A stretch of DNA of 35,935 bases. Source: Synergistaceae bacterium (GTDB taxonomy: Bacteria > Synergistota > Synergistia > Synergistales > Synergistaceae). This document shows, one piece after another, positions 25,125 through 34,979 of this stretch. The stretch lies in assembly GCA_031268885.1 (NCBI GenBank), contig JAIRWR010000036.1:1-35935 (forward strand), written 5' to 3'. Numbering within the stretch: position 1 is the stretch's first letter; the number at the start of each line of letters is the position of its first letter. Under the pieces are notes generated by a model. The model had not been told where the DNA came from and ran no database searches. It saw only the letters and a program-made list of their open reading frames with translations. The translations under genes and the position numbers were made by a program.

Positions 25125-25165
25125 GGCTCCAGCAGGAGCCACTGGCCTCTCCCTTCCGAAGAGGC
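25125..25165 (-). promoter_or_regulatory. Structured leader of rpsF, candidate bS6:bS18 autoregulatory RNA
   Basis: Two perfect 6-bp hairpins lie in the leader: GCCTCT/AGAGGC (25145-25150 with 25160-25165) and GGCTCC/GGAGCC (25125-25130 with 25135-25140). On the RNA the first arm (GCCUCUUC) could also pair with GAGGAGGU of the rpsF ribosome binding site (8 pairs, two G-U), so hairpin and blocked site would exclude each other. Many bacteria control rpsF with an S6:S18-binding leader; whether this is one is inferred from place and structure. Confidence 0.4.
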
Positions 25166-25186
25166 AGGGATAAACAACAGCAAATT

Positions 25187-25215
25187 ATTATATCTTCACA
25201 TCAATTATCGCGCAA
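25187..25215 (-). promoter_or_regulatory. Promoter of the rpsF-ssb-rpsR cluster
   Basis: On the minus strand TTGCGC (25215-25210) and a perfect TATAAT (25192-25187) are exactly 17 bp apart. Transcription would begin near 25180, giving a leader of about 85 nt. The -35 overlaps the last codons of the preceding DivIC/FtsB-like gene. Confidence 0.6.
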
Positions 25216-25500
25216 GCCGTCAGGTGAGATTATTTCTATCCTGTATATCTTCTCCCCGGACCTGACGAGGTTGTACTCGTCGATCGCGAGGAAGGTTATG
25301 CCGGATGGCGTCTGATAATAGCTGATCTTCTCCTGAATCTCCTGGCTGCGCCGCGTCACCTCCTCGAACTCCTCCATCCTCGATTCCAACGAATTCGCGA
25401 GGCGGTCGATCCTGTGGCGTTCCTTATAAAAAGTCACAACGGTCACCGCGACTATGAATGCGGTTACCGCATAAAATAAAACCCAGCGAAGCTTCGGCAC
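25201..25500 (-). CDS. DivIC/FtsB-family septum formation initiator
   Basis: A 99-residue bitopic protein: a short cytoplasmic start, one membrane span (about 7-24, VLFYAVTAFIVAVTVVTF), then a coiled coil (ERHRIDRLANSLESRMEEFE onward) and the family-typical end YYQTPSGITFLAIDEYNLVR SGEKIYRI. FtsB/DivIC proteins join FtsL and FtsQ in the divisome. It lies 2 bp after argS, so it is co-transcribed with it, and the rpsF promoter overlaps its end. Sequence and size fit the family well; which subfamily cannot be told. Confidence 0.82.
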   Translation of the reverse strand: MPKLRWVLFYAVTAFIVAVTVVTFYKERHRIDRLANSLESRMEEFEEVTRRSQEIQEKISYYQTPSGITFLAIDEYNLVRSGEKIYRIEIISPDGLRDN

Positions 25501-25502
25501 TT

Positions 25503-27179
25503 CTACATCTTCTCTGGGGCATCTATACCAAGGATGCGGAGCGTATTGGCTATCGTTATCCTTGCGGCCTCCACCAGCAGCAATCTCGCCTTCATAACTT
25601 CATCTCTTGCCCCAAGCACCTTTACGCTGTTATAAAAAGTGTGAAACGCCTCCGCGATATCTGTCGCAAAGAACGCGATCCTGTGCGGCTCGAGGTTTTT
25701 CGCGGCCTTTAGGATCTCCTCGGGAAAGCGGGATATTTCCATCGCGATCTTTGCCTCAGACGATTCGGCGAGCAGACTCAGGTTCGCGTCCGCGACGGGC
25801 GGAATCACGGCGCCCCTTGCCGCCGCCTCCCTCAATATGCTGCATATCCTAGCGTGCGCGTATTGAACGTAGTAGACCGGATTGTCAGAGGAGGTTTGCT
25901 TCGCGACCTCCAGGTCGAATTCGAGATTGGAGTCGCACTTCCTGTTTACGAACGAAAACCTGGTCGCATCCCTGCCGACCTCATCCATAACCTCCCTCAG
26001 CGTGACGAAGGTGCCGGCCCTCTTGGACATCGACACGGGAACTCCATTGCGGAGCAGACTCACGAACTGTATCAACAGGAACTCCAAGTTCTCGTCCGAT
26101 TCTCCCAACGCCTTGTTGATCGAGCGCAGCCTCGGGACATATCCGTGATGATCCGCTCCAAAGATGTATATCAGGAGGCCGAAACCTCTCTCGTACTTGT
26201 TCTGAAGGTACGCGACGTCAGACGTAAAGTACGTTGGGATCCCGTTGTTTTTTATCATGACCCTGTCCTTGTCGTCTCCAAACGCCATGGATCTGAACCA
26301 CATTGCGCCATCCTTCTCGTAAGCGTAGCCGCGTCCCTCCAGCCTTGAAATTGTTCTGGGAACGAGATCATCGTCGTACAGGGACTTCTCGGAGAACCAT
26401 GTGTCGAACCTGACTCCGAAATCAGACAGATCCCTCCGTATCATCTCAAGTATGGATTTGGACGTCTCATCACGAAAGAGAGGCAGCGTCTCCTCCAACG
26501 GCTTCGATGAGAGAGAATCGCCGTGCTCCTCCAGGATCTTTCCGGCTATGCCGTCGATATAATCGCCGGGATAGCCATCCTCTGGAAACGGGGCCGTCTC
26601 ATCCATGCCAAGGCGCGCGAAGTATCTGGACTGTGTGGACTTTCCAAGGTTATCCATCTGAAGCCCGGCATCATTTATATAATACTCGCGCTCGACATCC
26701 CAGCCGGAAAACTCGAGTATGGAGGACATTATGTCGCCGACAGCGGCTCCCCTGCCATGTCCGAGGTGTATGGGACCGGTCGGGTTCGCGCTGACGAACT
26801 CCACCTGTACCCTCTGGCGGGCCCCGAATTCATTTCTCCCGTAGTCGCCGCCCATGGTTATGACATTAGTTATAACCTCCTCAATCCAGTTGGAGGTCAT
26901 CTTGAAATTGATAAAGCCGGGTGGCGCAACCTCGACGGCGTCTATATCGACGCCCTTGTCCACGAGAGAGGCTATCTCCCTCGCAAGCTCCATCGGAGGT
27001 GTTCCGAAGAGCTTTGTCAGCTTCATAGCCGTGTTCGTCGCCCAGTCTCCCTGACTCTCGCGCTTGGGTCTCTCGATCAGAACGGAGAAACCCTCCGGCA
27101 ACGCGATTTTTTTGGACAGAGCCACCTCCCGTATCGCCTTCGTTATAACGGACGAGAGAAGTTCTTTTTTATCCACCAT
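25503..27179 (-). CDS. argS: Arginyl-tRNA synthetase
   Basis: A 558-residue class I synthetase that charges tRNA-Arg. The N-terminal Arg-specific additional domain (about 1-85) precedes VSANPTGPIHLGHGRGAAVG, holding the HIGH motif as HLGH. The KMSK-equivalent is VSMSKRAGTFVTLREVMDEV. The C-terminal DALR anticodon domain includes VQYAHARICSILREA and ends VEAARITIANTLRILGIDAP. GGAGG lies 8 nt before the ATG. Length and motifs are normal. Confidence 0.96.
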   Translation of the reverse strand: MVDKKELLSSVITKAIREVALSKKIALPEGFSVLIERPKRESQGDWATNTAMKLTKLFGTPPMELAREIASLVDKGVDIDAVEVAPPGFINFKMTSNWIEEVITNVITMGGDYGRNEFGARQRVQVEFVSANPTGPIHLGHGRGAAVGDIMSSILEFSGWDVEREYYINDAGLQMDNLGKSTQSRYFARLGMDETAPFPEDGYPGDYIDGIAGKILEEHGDSLSSKPLEETLPLFRDETSKSILEMIRRDLSDFGVRFDTWFSEKSLYDDDLVPRTISRLEGRGYAYEKDGAMWFRSMAFGDDKDRVMIKNNGIPTYFTSDVAYLQNKYERGFGLLIYIFGADHHGYVPRLRSINKALGESDENLEFLLIQFVSLLRNGVPVSMSKRAGTFVTLREVMDEVGRDATRFSFVNRKCDSNLEFDLEVAKQTSSDNPVYYVQYAHARICSILREAAARGAVIPPVADANLSLLAESSEAKIAMEISRFPEEILKAAKNLEPHRIAFFATDIAEAFHTFYNSVKVLGARDEVMKARLLLVEAARITIANTLRILGIDAPEKM

Positions 27180-27236
27180 ATTTTCAACCTCCGGGAATGA
27201 TTTATACCAACATTCATGATCACCTATCGCGCGATG

Positions 27237-29081
27237 TTATCTTCGCAGCGGTATGGTCGTCTGTGACCACCTTTCCGCAAGGTTTGACTGCTCGCGCACC
27301 CTGCCGGAGGCTATCGAGTCGATCTGAGCCGACCTGACCGTCCATACCGCGGATGCCTCGACGCGGCCTTTTTTGACCCAATGCACCACCGACTCCGTAA
27401 ACATCGCCTTGGAATCGCCGTTCTGAAGGCTGCCAGGAAGCATCAGGGCTCTGTATCCGGCCGGCGTTGAAATAATGGCGTCCTGTTCGAAGACAAATGG
27501 AAATCCGAAGGAGAAAGGCTCCGCGTTCGCAGGAATGTCATCAAACCCCCTGGGTCTGCCTCCCGGTATTCGAATCAGCATGTCGTTTCCCGACACGATC
27601 CCGAGCTGTGTCTTTACGTTAAAACTGAGTTTATATCCGGAACTCAGATTTTTGAGGGACGACGGTTCGATGGAGAGTCCCGAAACATCAAAATTCATCT
27701 CGGTGAGAAACGCGCTCGCCAGGTCGCTGGAGGAAGCTCCATCGCCGCGCAGCAATGTGTCAACCCACGCGCCGGTAATCGTCAGATCCAACGATCCGGT
27801 AGCTATGCCCATTTTATCGAGATCGAGACGCCATACCTGGCTTAGGTTATGCTCCGACGCCGTTCCCTTTGGAAGCGTCGGCCGCTCCAACTCCGTCCCG
27901 TTGACCCGAAATATCGCTCTTCCATACAAAGACGGAGAGAGCTTGCCGAAGCCAGCCGACTGATCCGCCGTGAAGTAAACATCCTTGCCTCCTTCTGTTA
28001 TCCGAAGCAGAGGCTTGTCCCACAAGTCCAAAGAGGCCGGACCGTCCGCTCTTATCGGCAGCTTTTGCAGCCAGTATACCTTGACGTTCCAACCCAACTC
28101 CCGCAACCACCTTCCGGCAATTATGGTCCGTTCGTGGCTGGTCCACGGTCCTTCGGGGGAAGCGTTTCCGCCGGATCTCACCTGCGCCGGTTCATATCCA
28201 TCGAGAAGCATACGCCTGTCCGACAGATACTTCGCTATTCTGCCCCCCGCCTTTATCAGGCTTGATCCTCCACGAACCTCCTCTGGAATCGGCGGCGCTG
28301 TAAACGCGTTCTCCACTGCCTCCAAGTCCTTCAGCCCCCTCATGATTCCGCTGCGCTGGCTGAAGATCAGCATGGGGCGCGCCTCTTCGATAATGCTCGA
28401 TTTACGCCACGCCGGCTGATTTATCACAGTCCACGTGAAATATTCCAGGCCCGACTCCTCCCGTCGCTGGGGAGCTCTCACGCCTACACCCTCCCACTGC
28501 AGGTTCACCCCCTCCGGCACCTCCACCTGAACCTTCTGCTCCCAGACAGGAAGGTCTCCGGCCAGAGGGATGACATCATCGATGAAAAACCTGCGAGGGA
28601 TCTCCGTCACCGTTTCTATCACAGCGAGGCCGCCATTTATATCCGCGGGGAGACGGATGGCCATCACGCGGACTCCATCCCGCTCATATTGAACTACGGA
28701 AAGGTCCCCGGTTCTCTCGGCGGTCGACGGGTCGTACAGGGAGGCCTCGGCGACAGTCAATGACGCGCCGGGATCAAGGGGATACGGCTGGATCATCAGA
28801 TGATTGAGCGGGGATTTTTCATCTCTCCTAGCTGACATCACAATATATCTGCGCGTCCTGGTGGCCGTACCGTTTATCTTCATGTTGTAAATATACGAGT
28901 CCAACCACACGCCGCCGCCAGCGCCGCTAAAGGCCTCGGTTGACGGAACCTGGCCGCCGAGACGAAGGATCTCTCCGGCTATGTCCCAGTCTCCGTCGTA
29001 GCTCTCCGCGTCTCCTGCCATAACAAAGCCGAGCGACAGAAACAGCGCGACGATAACCATAAATGATTTAACGTGTTTCAT
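27237..29081 (-). CDS. Exported protein with degenerate transglutaminase-like (DUF3857-like) architecture
   Basis: A 614-residue protein with a clear signal peptide (VKSFMVIVALFLSLGFVMAG, cleavage near AGDAES). The layout is a beta-rich N-terminal part (about 60-250), a helical middle and a beta-rich C-terminal part. The middle (about 305-385) looks like a transglutaminase core: GPWTSHERTIIAGRWLRELG and WNVKVYWLQKLP where active enzymes have G-x-C...LL...G-A, and YFTADQSAGFGKLSPSLYGR where they have a D-P/T-x-G-x-LP motif. The catalytic Cys position appears to be Trp or Thr, and the whole protein contains no Cys. It is thus a probable pseudoenzyme or binding protein in the periplasm. It lies 47 bp after secA on the same strand. 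Identity with DUF3857 proteins is my reading of the pattern, not a search result. Confidence 0.5.
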   Translation of the reverse strand: MKHVKSFMVIVALFLSLGFVMAGDAESYDGDWDIAGEILRLGGQVPSTEAFSGAGGGVWLDSYIYNMKINGTATRTRRYIVMSARRDEKSPLNHLMIQPYPLDPGASLTVAEASLYDPSTAERTGDLSVVQYERDGVRVMAIRLPADINGGLAVIETVTEIPRRFFIDDVIPLAGDLPVWEQKVQVEVPEGVNLQWEGVGVRAPQRREESGLEYFTWTVINQPAWRKSSIIEEARPMLIFSQRSGIMRGLKDLEAVENAFTAPPIPEEVRGGSSLIKAGGRIAKYLSDRRMLLDGYEPAQVRSGGNASPEGPWTSHERTIIAGRWLRELGWNVKVYWLQKLPIRADGPASLDLWDKPLLRITEGGKDVYFTADQSAGFGKLSPSLYGRAIFRVNGTELERPTLPKGTASEHNLSQVWRLDLDKMGIATGSLDLTITGAWVDTLLRGDGASSSDLASAFLTEMNFDVSGLSIEPSSLKNLSSGYKLSFNVKTQLGIVSGNDMLIRIPGGRPRGFDDIPANAEPFSFGFPFVFEQDAIISTPAGYRALMLPGSLQNGDSKAMFTESVVHWVKKGRVEASAVWTVRSAQIDSIASGRVREQSNLAERWSQTTIPLRR

Positions 29082-29128
29082 GACTCACCCCCGTCACTGA
29101 AGTTTTAAAAAGCGCTGATTATGCCAAC

Positions 29129-31891
29129 TTAAAGCGGACGCTCCGCCGACCCGCTTCCAACCGCCGAACGGGACAACCGCGCGCGGTCGCCGGTCGGAGA
29201 GCGGTCCTCGGCTGGGACTGCCGATACCCTGCCATGACAGTGCTTGTACTTCTTACCGCTTCCGCATGGGCATGGAGCGTTTCTCCCAATCTTCTGGCCT
29301 CTCTGTGCCGGCCTCTGCTTGGAACCGTCTCCCATAAGTTCGGCGGCTCCCGGAGCGGCGTGTCTCACCGGGATGAGCATACCGCGGCTTTCGCGGCCCT
29401 CCCCGCTTGCTGGCACATCCTGGTTCTCCGCCACTATCATCACGCGGAACGCGTACTCGGCCACCTTCTCACGGACGCCCTGCAACATCTCCTGAAACAG
29501 GTTGTAGGATTCGAACTGATATTCGAGGAGCGGATCTTTCTGCCCTATGGCGCGCAGTCCGATTCCTCTTCTGAGCTCGTCCAGCCCGAGAAGGTGCTCC
29601 CTCCAGTTTTTGTCTAAAACCTGTAGTAGAATGTGTCGGAATAATTTGCGCGACGTCTCCTCTCCTATCTCGGATATCTTACCGTCAAACCGCTCCCGGA
29701 GTTCGGTTCTGACCTTCTCCCCCGCCTCCGCAAGTCCCTCCGCTGTGTCTATGCCGCTCAGATGGCGCTCAATCCCCATGCCAAAAAGGGACTTTATTTT
29801 AAGCGAGGTTGCCGAAAAGTCTCCATCCGTCTCCCCGACACTCGCTCTCTCCAATATATTCGACAGCGTGTCGTCTATGATGTCCCACGTGTGGTCCTCT
29901 ATGCCGTCGTCCTTGAGGATGCCATCCCGCTCCCTGTATACGGCTTCGCGTTGCTTGTTCATCACATTGTCGTACGATAGAAGCTGCTTTCTTATGTCGA
30001 AGTGCATGGCCTCGACCTTCTTCTGCGCTCCTTCGATAGTCCTGCTCAGGAGGGGATGCTCTATGGATTCACCCTCCTCCATGCCAAGCTTCGTCATTAT
30101 ACCCTGAACTCTTTCTCCACCGAAGAGCCTGAGCAGATCGTCGTCGAGCGCCACGTAGAATCTGCTCTCGCCGGGATCCCCCTGACGACCGGAACGTCCT
30201 CGAAGCTGGTTGTCTATCCTTCTGGATTCGTGCCTCTCTATGCCGATTATCCGCAGGCCTCCCAACTCGACAACCTTCTTGTGCTCCTCGTCGCACTCCG
30301 ATCTGAGGCCGGCGAGGATCTCGGCGTATTCGGGCGACCCGGGCTCGACGCCCCTCTTTCTCGCCGCTTCCTTCGTCATGAATTCGGCGTTGCCCCCCAG
30401 GACAATGTCGGTCCCGCGGCCAGCCATGTTAGTCGCGACGGTCACGGTCCTCAGCCGGCCGGCCTGAGCGACTATCGCCGCTTCCTTGTCGTGAACCTTC
30501 GCGTTCAGCACGTTATGCGAAATTCCGCGGGCCTTCAGTATTTTGCTCATCTTCTCGGAGTTCTCTATCGATGACGTGCCAAGCAGAACCGGCTGTCCCC
30601 TCGAAAAGCTCTCCTCCACCTCGCTTGCGGCCGCGGCAAACTTCTCCTGTTTTGTCCTGTAGATGACGTCTGAATTATCGATTCTGATCATATCGAGGTG
30701 TGTCGGTACGCTCACCACCTCCAGACCGTAAATCTCCTTGAACTCCGCGGCCTCCGTGAGCGCGGTGCCAGTCATGCCAGAGAGCTTCTTATACATTCTG
30801 AAGTAGTTTTGAAGCGTTATCGTCGCTAACGTCTGGTTCTCACGCCCGATCCGGACACGCTCCTTCGCCTCTATGGCCTGATGCAGCCCCTCTGAATAGC
30901 GCCTGCCTATCATGGGCCGTCCGGTAAATTCATCTATTATTATGACTTCCCCGTTCTCCACCACATAGTGGATGTCGCGCTGGAAGAGATTGTAGGCCTT
31001 CAAGCTCTGCGTTACCTTGTGAGCAAGCTCGGTATTCGCGTAGTCGGTAAACAGATCCGGGAGGTTCAGCAGCTTCTCGCAGTGAGCTATGCCATCCTCC
31101 GTGAGCGCGACGTTGCGCTCCTTCTCGTCAACCTCGAAATCAACCCCTTTGTGAAGGGAGCGCGCGACGGAATCGGCCCTCTTATAGGGTTCTACGTTGT
31201 CCTCCGAGGGGCCCGATATTATGAGCGGAGTTCTCGCCTCATCGATCAATATCGAGTCCACCTCGTCGACTATGCAGTAGCTGTGTCCGCGCTGCACCTG
31301 AGCGTCAGCCGAAAGGGCCATGTTGTCCCTCAGGTAGTCGAAACCAAATTCGCTGTTAGTCCCATAGGTGATGTCGGCCGCGTATGCCTCCGCTCTATCG
31401 GTCTGGTTCATGAATGGCGAGATCACCCCAACCGAGAGCCCCATCCCCGAGTAAATGGGTCCCATCCACTCGGCATCCCTTTTGGCGAGATAGTCGTTTA
31501 CAGTGACAACGTGAACCCCGTTGTCCTCCATAGCGTTTAAGACGACCGCAAGGGTCGCCACCAGAGTCTTTCCCTCGCCTGTCTTCATCTCGGCTATCTT
31601 GCGTTCGTGGAGAGCGATCCCGCCTATGAGCTGTTCGTCGAAGTGACGCAGACCCAGGGTTCGCCGCGATACCTCCCGGACCCTGGCGAAGACCTCCGGT
31701 AGGATTTCATCGAGCGTCTCACCCTCGAACAGCCTCTCGCGAAAAAAATCCGCCGAATCCTTCAGATCGGCGTCATTCATCATTTGAACGTCGCGTTCAA
31801 GGAGCCCTATGTCGGACGCCCTCTCCCTGTATCTGGCCACCAATCTGTCGTTTGGATCAAGCCCCAGAATTTTCAGTATTCCCTTTAACAT
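29129..31891 (-). CDS. secA: Preprotein translocase ATPase SecA
   Basis: A 920-residue motor of the Sec export pathway. Walker A is [15 protein letters not shown] near 100-115, DEAD-like Walker [21 protein letters not shown] near 208-227, and the NBD2 motif [40 protein letters not shown] is also conserved. The C-terminus has the SEC-C zinc motif [14 protein letters not shown], which binds SecB and lipids, followed by about 35 extra polar residues. TTTGGAGG precedes the ATG. It lies between the PP2C gene (57 bp upstream) and the secreted protein gene. Confidence 0.97.
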   Translation of the reverse strand: MLKGILKILGLDPNDRLVARYRERASDIGLLERDVQMMNDADLKDSADFFRERLFEGETLDEILPEVFARVREVSRRTLGLRHFDEQLIGGIALHERKIAEMKTGEGKTLVATLAVVLNAMEDNGVHVVTVNDYLAKRDAEWMGPIYSGMGLSVGVISPFMNQTDRAEAYAADITYGTNSEFGFDYLRDNMALSADAQVQRGHSYCIVDEVDSILIDEARTPLIISGPSEDNVEPYKRADSVARSLHKGVDFEVDEKERNVALTEDGIAHCEKLLNLPDLFTDYANTELAHKVTQSLKAYNLFQRDIHYVVENGEVIIIDEFTGRPMIGRRYSEGLHQAIEAKERVRIGRENQTLATITLQNYFRMYKKLSGMTGTALTEAAEFKEIYGLEVVSVPTHLDMIRIDNSDVIYRTKQEKFAAAASEVEESFSRGQPVLLGTSSIENSEKMSKILKARGISHNVLNAKVHDKEAAIVAQAGRLRTVTVATNMAGRGTDIVLGGNAEFMTKEAARKRGVEPGSPEYAEILAGLRSECDEEHKKVVELGGLRIIGIERHESRRIDNQLRGRSGRQGDPGESRFYVALDDDLLRLFGGERVQGIMTKLGMEEGESIEHPLLSRTIEGAQKKVEAMHFDIRKQLLSYDNVMNKQREAVYRERDGILKDDGIEDHTWDIIDDTLSNILERASVGETDGDFSATSLKIKSLFGMGIERHLSGIDTAEGLAEAGEKVRTELRERFDGKISEIGEETSRKLFRHILLQVLDKNWREHLLGLDELRRGIGLRAIGQKDPLLEYQFESYNLFQEMLQGVREKVAEYAFRVMIVAENQDVPASGEGRESRGMLIPVRHAAPGAAELMGDGSKQRPAQRGQKIGRNAPCPCGSGKKYKHCHGRVSAVPAEDRSPTGDRARLSRSAVGSGSAERPL

Positions 31892-31948
31892 TTATACGCC
31901 TCCAAAGACCGCTTCGCGCAGATTCATGCCAACATCCAACAATCAAGG

Positions 31949-32836
31949 TTATTTTACCATACCGCGGCCTGACTCTGGCACTCGCCGCGCCAAGCTACGC
32001 CCTCCGCCGCGCGGCGTCGTATAAAACAGCACGGATATGTCATCCCCGCAGCCCATCTCGCTAGTCTCTTGGAGCCAATTTTTCAGATTCTTCGCCACTT
32101 CGGCGGCGCCATGTTCCTTGATCATCGCGTAGTATTCGAGGCATGATCTTTCGTACTCAGCGGTGCTGACAAAACTGTTCAGGAAGCCGTCTGTAGAGAG
32201 CATATACGCGTGAGGAACACCCTTGCCCACGTTGCGCCAACCCGTAAGGCACATCACGTTCTTCCACGAATGAACGCGGCTCAGTGAATAAGTCTCGTTT
32301 CCGAGTATCTTGTCGGGAAAGATCACGGGCTTCAAACCGGAGTCGTCGAGAAAGACGATGTTCCCGTCGCCGATCTGAAGTGCGAAAAAAAACTCCGGCG
32401 TCAGCAGCAATCCCGCAAGGGTGCTTCCGTATTTTACGAATATCGATGAACGGTCCTCCCTTCGGTCGGGCTGGCAGGCGCTGCCAAAGTGCCACTTGAG
32501 AACCCGGCGCTTCCACTCCGCCTCTATCGACTTCGCGACGGCAACCTCTCCCTCCCTGTTAAGGAAGGTATACAGGGAGCCTGCTCTGGCCATGTCATTG
32601 CGGCAAAATCTCTCGATGATGTCACAAAACGTGTAGATCGCGATGCTCGATCCTATTTTGCTGTGCGGACACGCTTCACTGCCGTGGCCATCAGCCACCG
32701 CTAGCGCCACGGAACCGCACCGCTCTATTGTCTTGTACCCCCAGCTATCCTGACACTCCTTTCCACTCCGCGCGTGAGAAGCTCCGCGTACGCTCTCTCC
32801 TATAATGCACGGTCTCATGTCAGGCTCTTGGAACAT
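31949..32836 (-). CDS. PP2C-family Ser/Thr protein phosphatase (TerY-P triad)
   Basis: A 295-residue cytoplasmic phosphatase. SHARSGKECQDSWG, then the metal-binding VALAVADGHGSEACPHSKIG (Asp49-Gly-His-Gly) and GDGNIVFLDD, LSTDGFLN and CGDDISVLFY give the full set of PP2C aspartates, so it should be active. It removes phosphate from Ser/Thr, most likely reversing the kinase encoded two genes upstream. Its ATG directly follows the TerY-like stop (TAGATG), indicating translational coupling; an ATG six codons later is possible. The phosphatase/vWA/kinase set is the TerY-P triad known from Ter stress systems. Confidence 0.9.
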   Translation of the reverse strand: MFQEPDMRPCIIGESVRGASHARSGKECQDSWGYKTIERCGSVALAVADGHGSEACPHSKIGSSIAIYTFCDIIERFCRNDMARAGSLYTFLNREGEVAVAKSIEAEWKRRVLKWHFGSACQPDRREDRSSIFVKYGSTLAGLLLTPEFFFALQIGDGNIVFLDDSGLKPVIFPDKILGNETYSLSRVHSWKNVMCLTGWRNVGKGVPHAYMLSTDGFLNSFVSTAEYERSCLEYYAMIKEHGAAEVAKNLKNWLQETSEMGCGDDISVLFYTTPRGGGRSLARRVPESGRGMVK

Positions 32837-33550
32837 CTACCATACATCGCCGGTTACGACTTCATCCGGGCTCGGGACATTGTTGAAGCCGACATACAGG
32901 CGCTCTTCCTCGCCGCCGCTGATCTCCGTCGGGCGGCTCGACGGCGACGACACCATCGATGCCACGGTGGAAGCCCACTTGATCATCTTCGCAAGGGCCG
33001 GCGCGTTTTTAGCTGGCAGGATGAGGTCACTTCTGCCGGTGAACTCGCATAACACGTCGTCGTTCGCGTCCTGCCCTATCGATATGGCAATGCGCACGGA
33101 CTTCCTGCCCCACGGCAGGCTCAGCAATCTTTCCAGCGCGCTCTTGTAATCGTCCGTAGGCTGTCCGTCTGACAGCAGAACCAGCACGGGCGGAAGCGCG
33201 CGGTCCGACATAGGCGGGATCGTAAGTTGCTCCGAGAGCAGATCGAAAGCCATGCCCAGGTTTGTAATGCCATCGGTTTTCAGATCATCCCAACTAAAAT
33301 CCTCGATTCTCACTGGTTCCTCCGTCATCCACTCCGCGCCGGACGAGAATCTCAGAGTCCGCACCATGAGCTGAGCGTTCGGGTTGTCGTCCGCGGCCTC
33401 CCTCATATCCGGAATGGCCTCCTGAATGGCATGATTCACTGTGCTTATCTTTTCGCTCGACATAGAACCGGAGCAATCGACGATCCAGAAAAAGTGCAGA
33501 GGCCTGCTGGCTAATTCGCCGCCCGGCCTTCTCAATTGCGCTACTGTCAC
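32837..33550 (-). CDS. TerY-like von Willebrand A domain protein
   Basis: A 237-residue cytoplasmic vWA protein. The MIDAS metal site is complete: IVDCSGSMSSEKI (Asp25, Ser27, Ser29), the Thr loop DGITNLGMAFD, and VLLSDGQPTDDY. The last about 50 residues are polar. TerY proteins bind metal and serve as adaptors between kinase and phosphatase partners. The start is GTG at 33550 with AAGGAGGG 7 nt upstream. It lies 41 bp after the kinase and touches the PP2C gene. No C-terminal zinc ribbon is seen, unlike some TerY proteins; here the kinase carries one. Confidence 0.88.
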   Translation of the reverse strand: MTVAQLRRPGGELASRPLHFFWIVDCSGSMSSEKISTVNHAIQEAIPDMREAADDNPNAQLMVRTLRFSSGAEWMTEEPVRIEDFSWDDLKTDGITNLGMAFDLLSEQLTIPPMSDRALPPVLVLLSDGQPTDDYKSALERLLSLPWGRKSVRIAISIGQDANDDVLCEFTGRSDLILPAKNAPALAKMIKWASTVASMVSSPSSRPTEISGGEEERLYVGFNNVPSPDEVVTGDVW

Positions 33551-33591
33551 ATTAAAACCCTCCTTAAAACCAACCGGCTGGCGGCATGCCG

Positions 33592-34893
33592 TCAGCGAAA
33601 TTCCCCCGTCGCCTGGCCGAAGTCTATCCTCGCGTCTTTCACAACCGCGGCCGTCCTCCCTATTGGCGCTTGAATCCGCGTCCCATCCATCCTTATGTAA
33701 GTCCAGTTTTCCCCGCTCTCGTTTCTGATGCCCAACAGCTTTGGATTGTTCGGATTCTTGATGACACTCCCCACTACTGTGGACATGTCATAATCGCCAT
33801 ACAAATGGTGAGAAAACAGCTTGGCCTGGCTGGTTATCAGAACCCTGTTCCTGCCGATCACGATCGACGGCGGAACCTGCGCTTGTTTCCGGCAGTTCCA
33901 GCACGAATGGCCAACGTTAAATTGCTCCTTTAATTCATCGTAGAAGACTTCAGCGCCGCAGTTCGGACAGAAGAAGATGCCGCTTATGAGATTAGCGAGG
34001 GCGTCGAGCCACTGTCTCTCCGTAACCCGTTTGTTAGGCTGCTTCAGCCCATCCGTGAACGACTGTATAAACAGTCCTCGCAAGGATTCTGGATATATCT
34101 TCCAGTATATGATGGCATTGTCATGATATCGTTCAACAGGCCTGTTCGTCTCGTCATTTGGGTCAAATATGAAAACCGGCCTGTCGCCGTACAGTTGTCT
34201 CATAGCGTGCAGGTCCAGGCACTTTATCTCGGCCTCCAGTCTTCCATCCAGCGGGTGGTTCAGCATGAACATATAAAACAGGAGGACGGACAGGGAGTAC
34301 AGGTCGGTGTTCCTGGACGGCTTTTCCCCTCTCGTAACAATCTCGGGCGCCATGAAGCGGGGGGTGCCGTAAACAGGGCTGTCGTTCTGATCGTTCACCG
34401 AGACATTGTCGTTGTCGCATATCAGCACATCGCCGGTGTCGGGGTTGAAAAACAGGTTGCCGAAGGAGATGTCCCGGTAGCTGTAGCCCATGCGATGCAG
34501 CTTCTGATAGCCTCGCGTCAAGTTGAATGCCGCCCGGCAGACGGCGTGAAAGGATGGTTCCACCCTGCGCTTCATCATGTCCACTACGCTCCTGTAATTT
34601 CCGGAGCGCAGTTCCATTATGTATCCAAATGGCTCGCCTGGCAGAGTGGATATGATATCTCTGGGCCACAGGAAGGTCGAGTCAGGAGCGCCCTTTGCCA
34701 CGAGATTATCTATGATGTTTTTTTGCGAGGGCGTGGCCATATGTCTGAAAAACCATTTAAGGGCGTATCTTCCGCCCCCGTGCTCGACCTCGTACACTTC
34801 GCCCTGCCCTCCAGCCCCGAGTAACTTTATGATCGCATATCTGTTCCCCGCGTCAGATGTCAGGACAGAGCCAACCTTTAAATTGCCCTCCAT
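33592..34893 (-). CDS. Ser/Thr protein kinase-like protein with zinc ribbon (TerY-P triad)
   Basis: A 433-residue cytoplasmic kinase. The glycine loop GAGGQGEVYEV (26-36) and Lys46 (YALKWF) are intact. The catalytic loop reads YRDISFGN (Asp141, Asn146), Tyr replacing His of HRD. The metal loop is CDNDN (Asp160-Asn-Asp) instead of DFG, and APE is 182-184. The key catalytic residues remain, so activity is likely. After about 320 comes a zinc ribbon (CPNC ... CWNC), then a beta-rich tail of about 85 residues resembling a small recognition domain (VIGRNRVLITSQ...). It is first in the kinase/TerY/PP2C set and follows the repeat-bearing gene by 86 bp. Confidence 0.88.
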   Translation of the reverse strand: MEGNLKVGSVLTSDAGNRYAIIKLLGAGGQGEVYEVEHGGGRYALKWFFRHMATPSQKNIIDNLVAKGAPDSTFLWPRDIISTLPGEPFGYIMELRSGNYRSVVDMMKRRVEPSFHAVCRAAFNLTRGYQKLHRMGYSYRDISFGNLFFNPDTGDVLICDNDNVSVNDQNDSPVYGTPRFMAPEIVTRGEKPSRNTDLYSLSVLLFYMFMLNHPLDGRLEAEIKCLDLHAMRQLYGDRPVFIFDPNDETNRPVERYHDNAIIYWKIYPESLRGLFIQSFTDGLKQPNKRVTERQWLDALANLISGIFFCPNCGAEVFYDELKEQFNVGHSCWNCRKQAQVPPSIVIGRNRVLITSQAKLFSHHLYGDYDMSTVVGSVIKNPNNPKLLGIRNESGENWTYIRMDGTRIQAPIGRTAAVVKDARIDFGQATGEFR

Positions 34894-34979
34894 ATTGGGA
34901 ATCCTCCATCAGTACAAGAGACTGTGAACCTCGTCACAGCCCATCATGGGAAGGCCGCGGCATAGATACCGGCCCAGCT

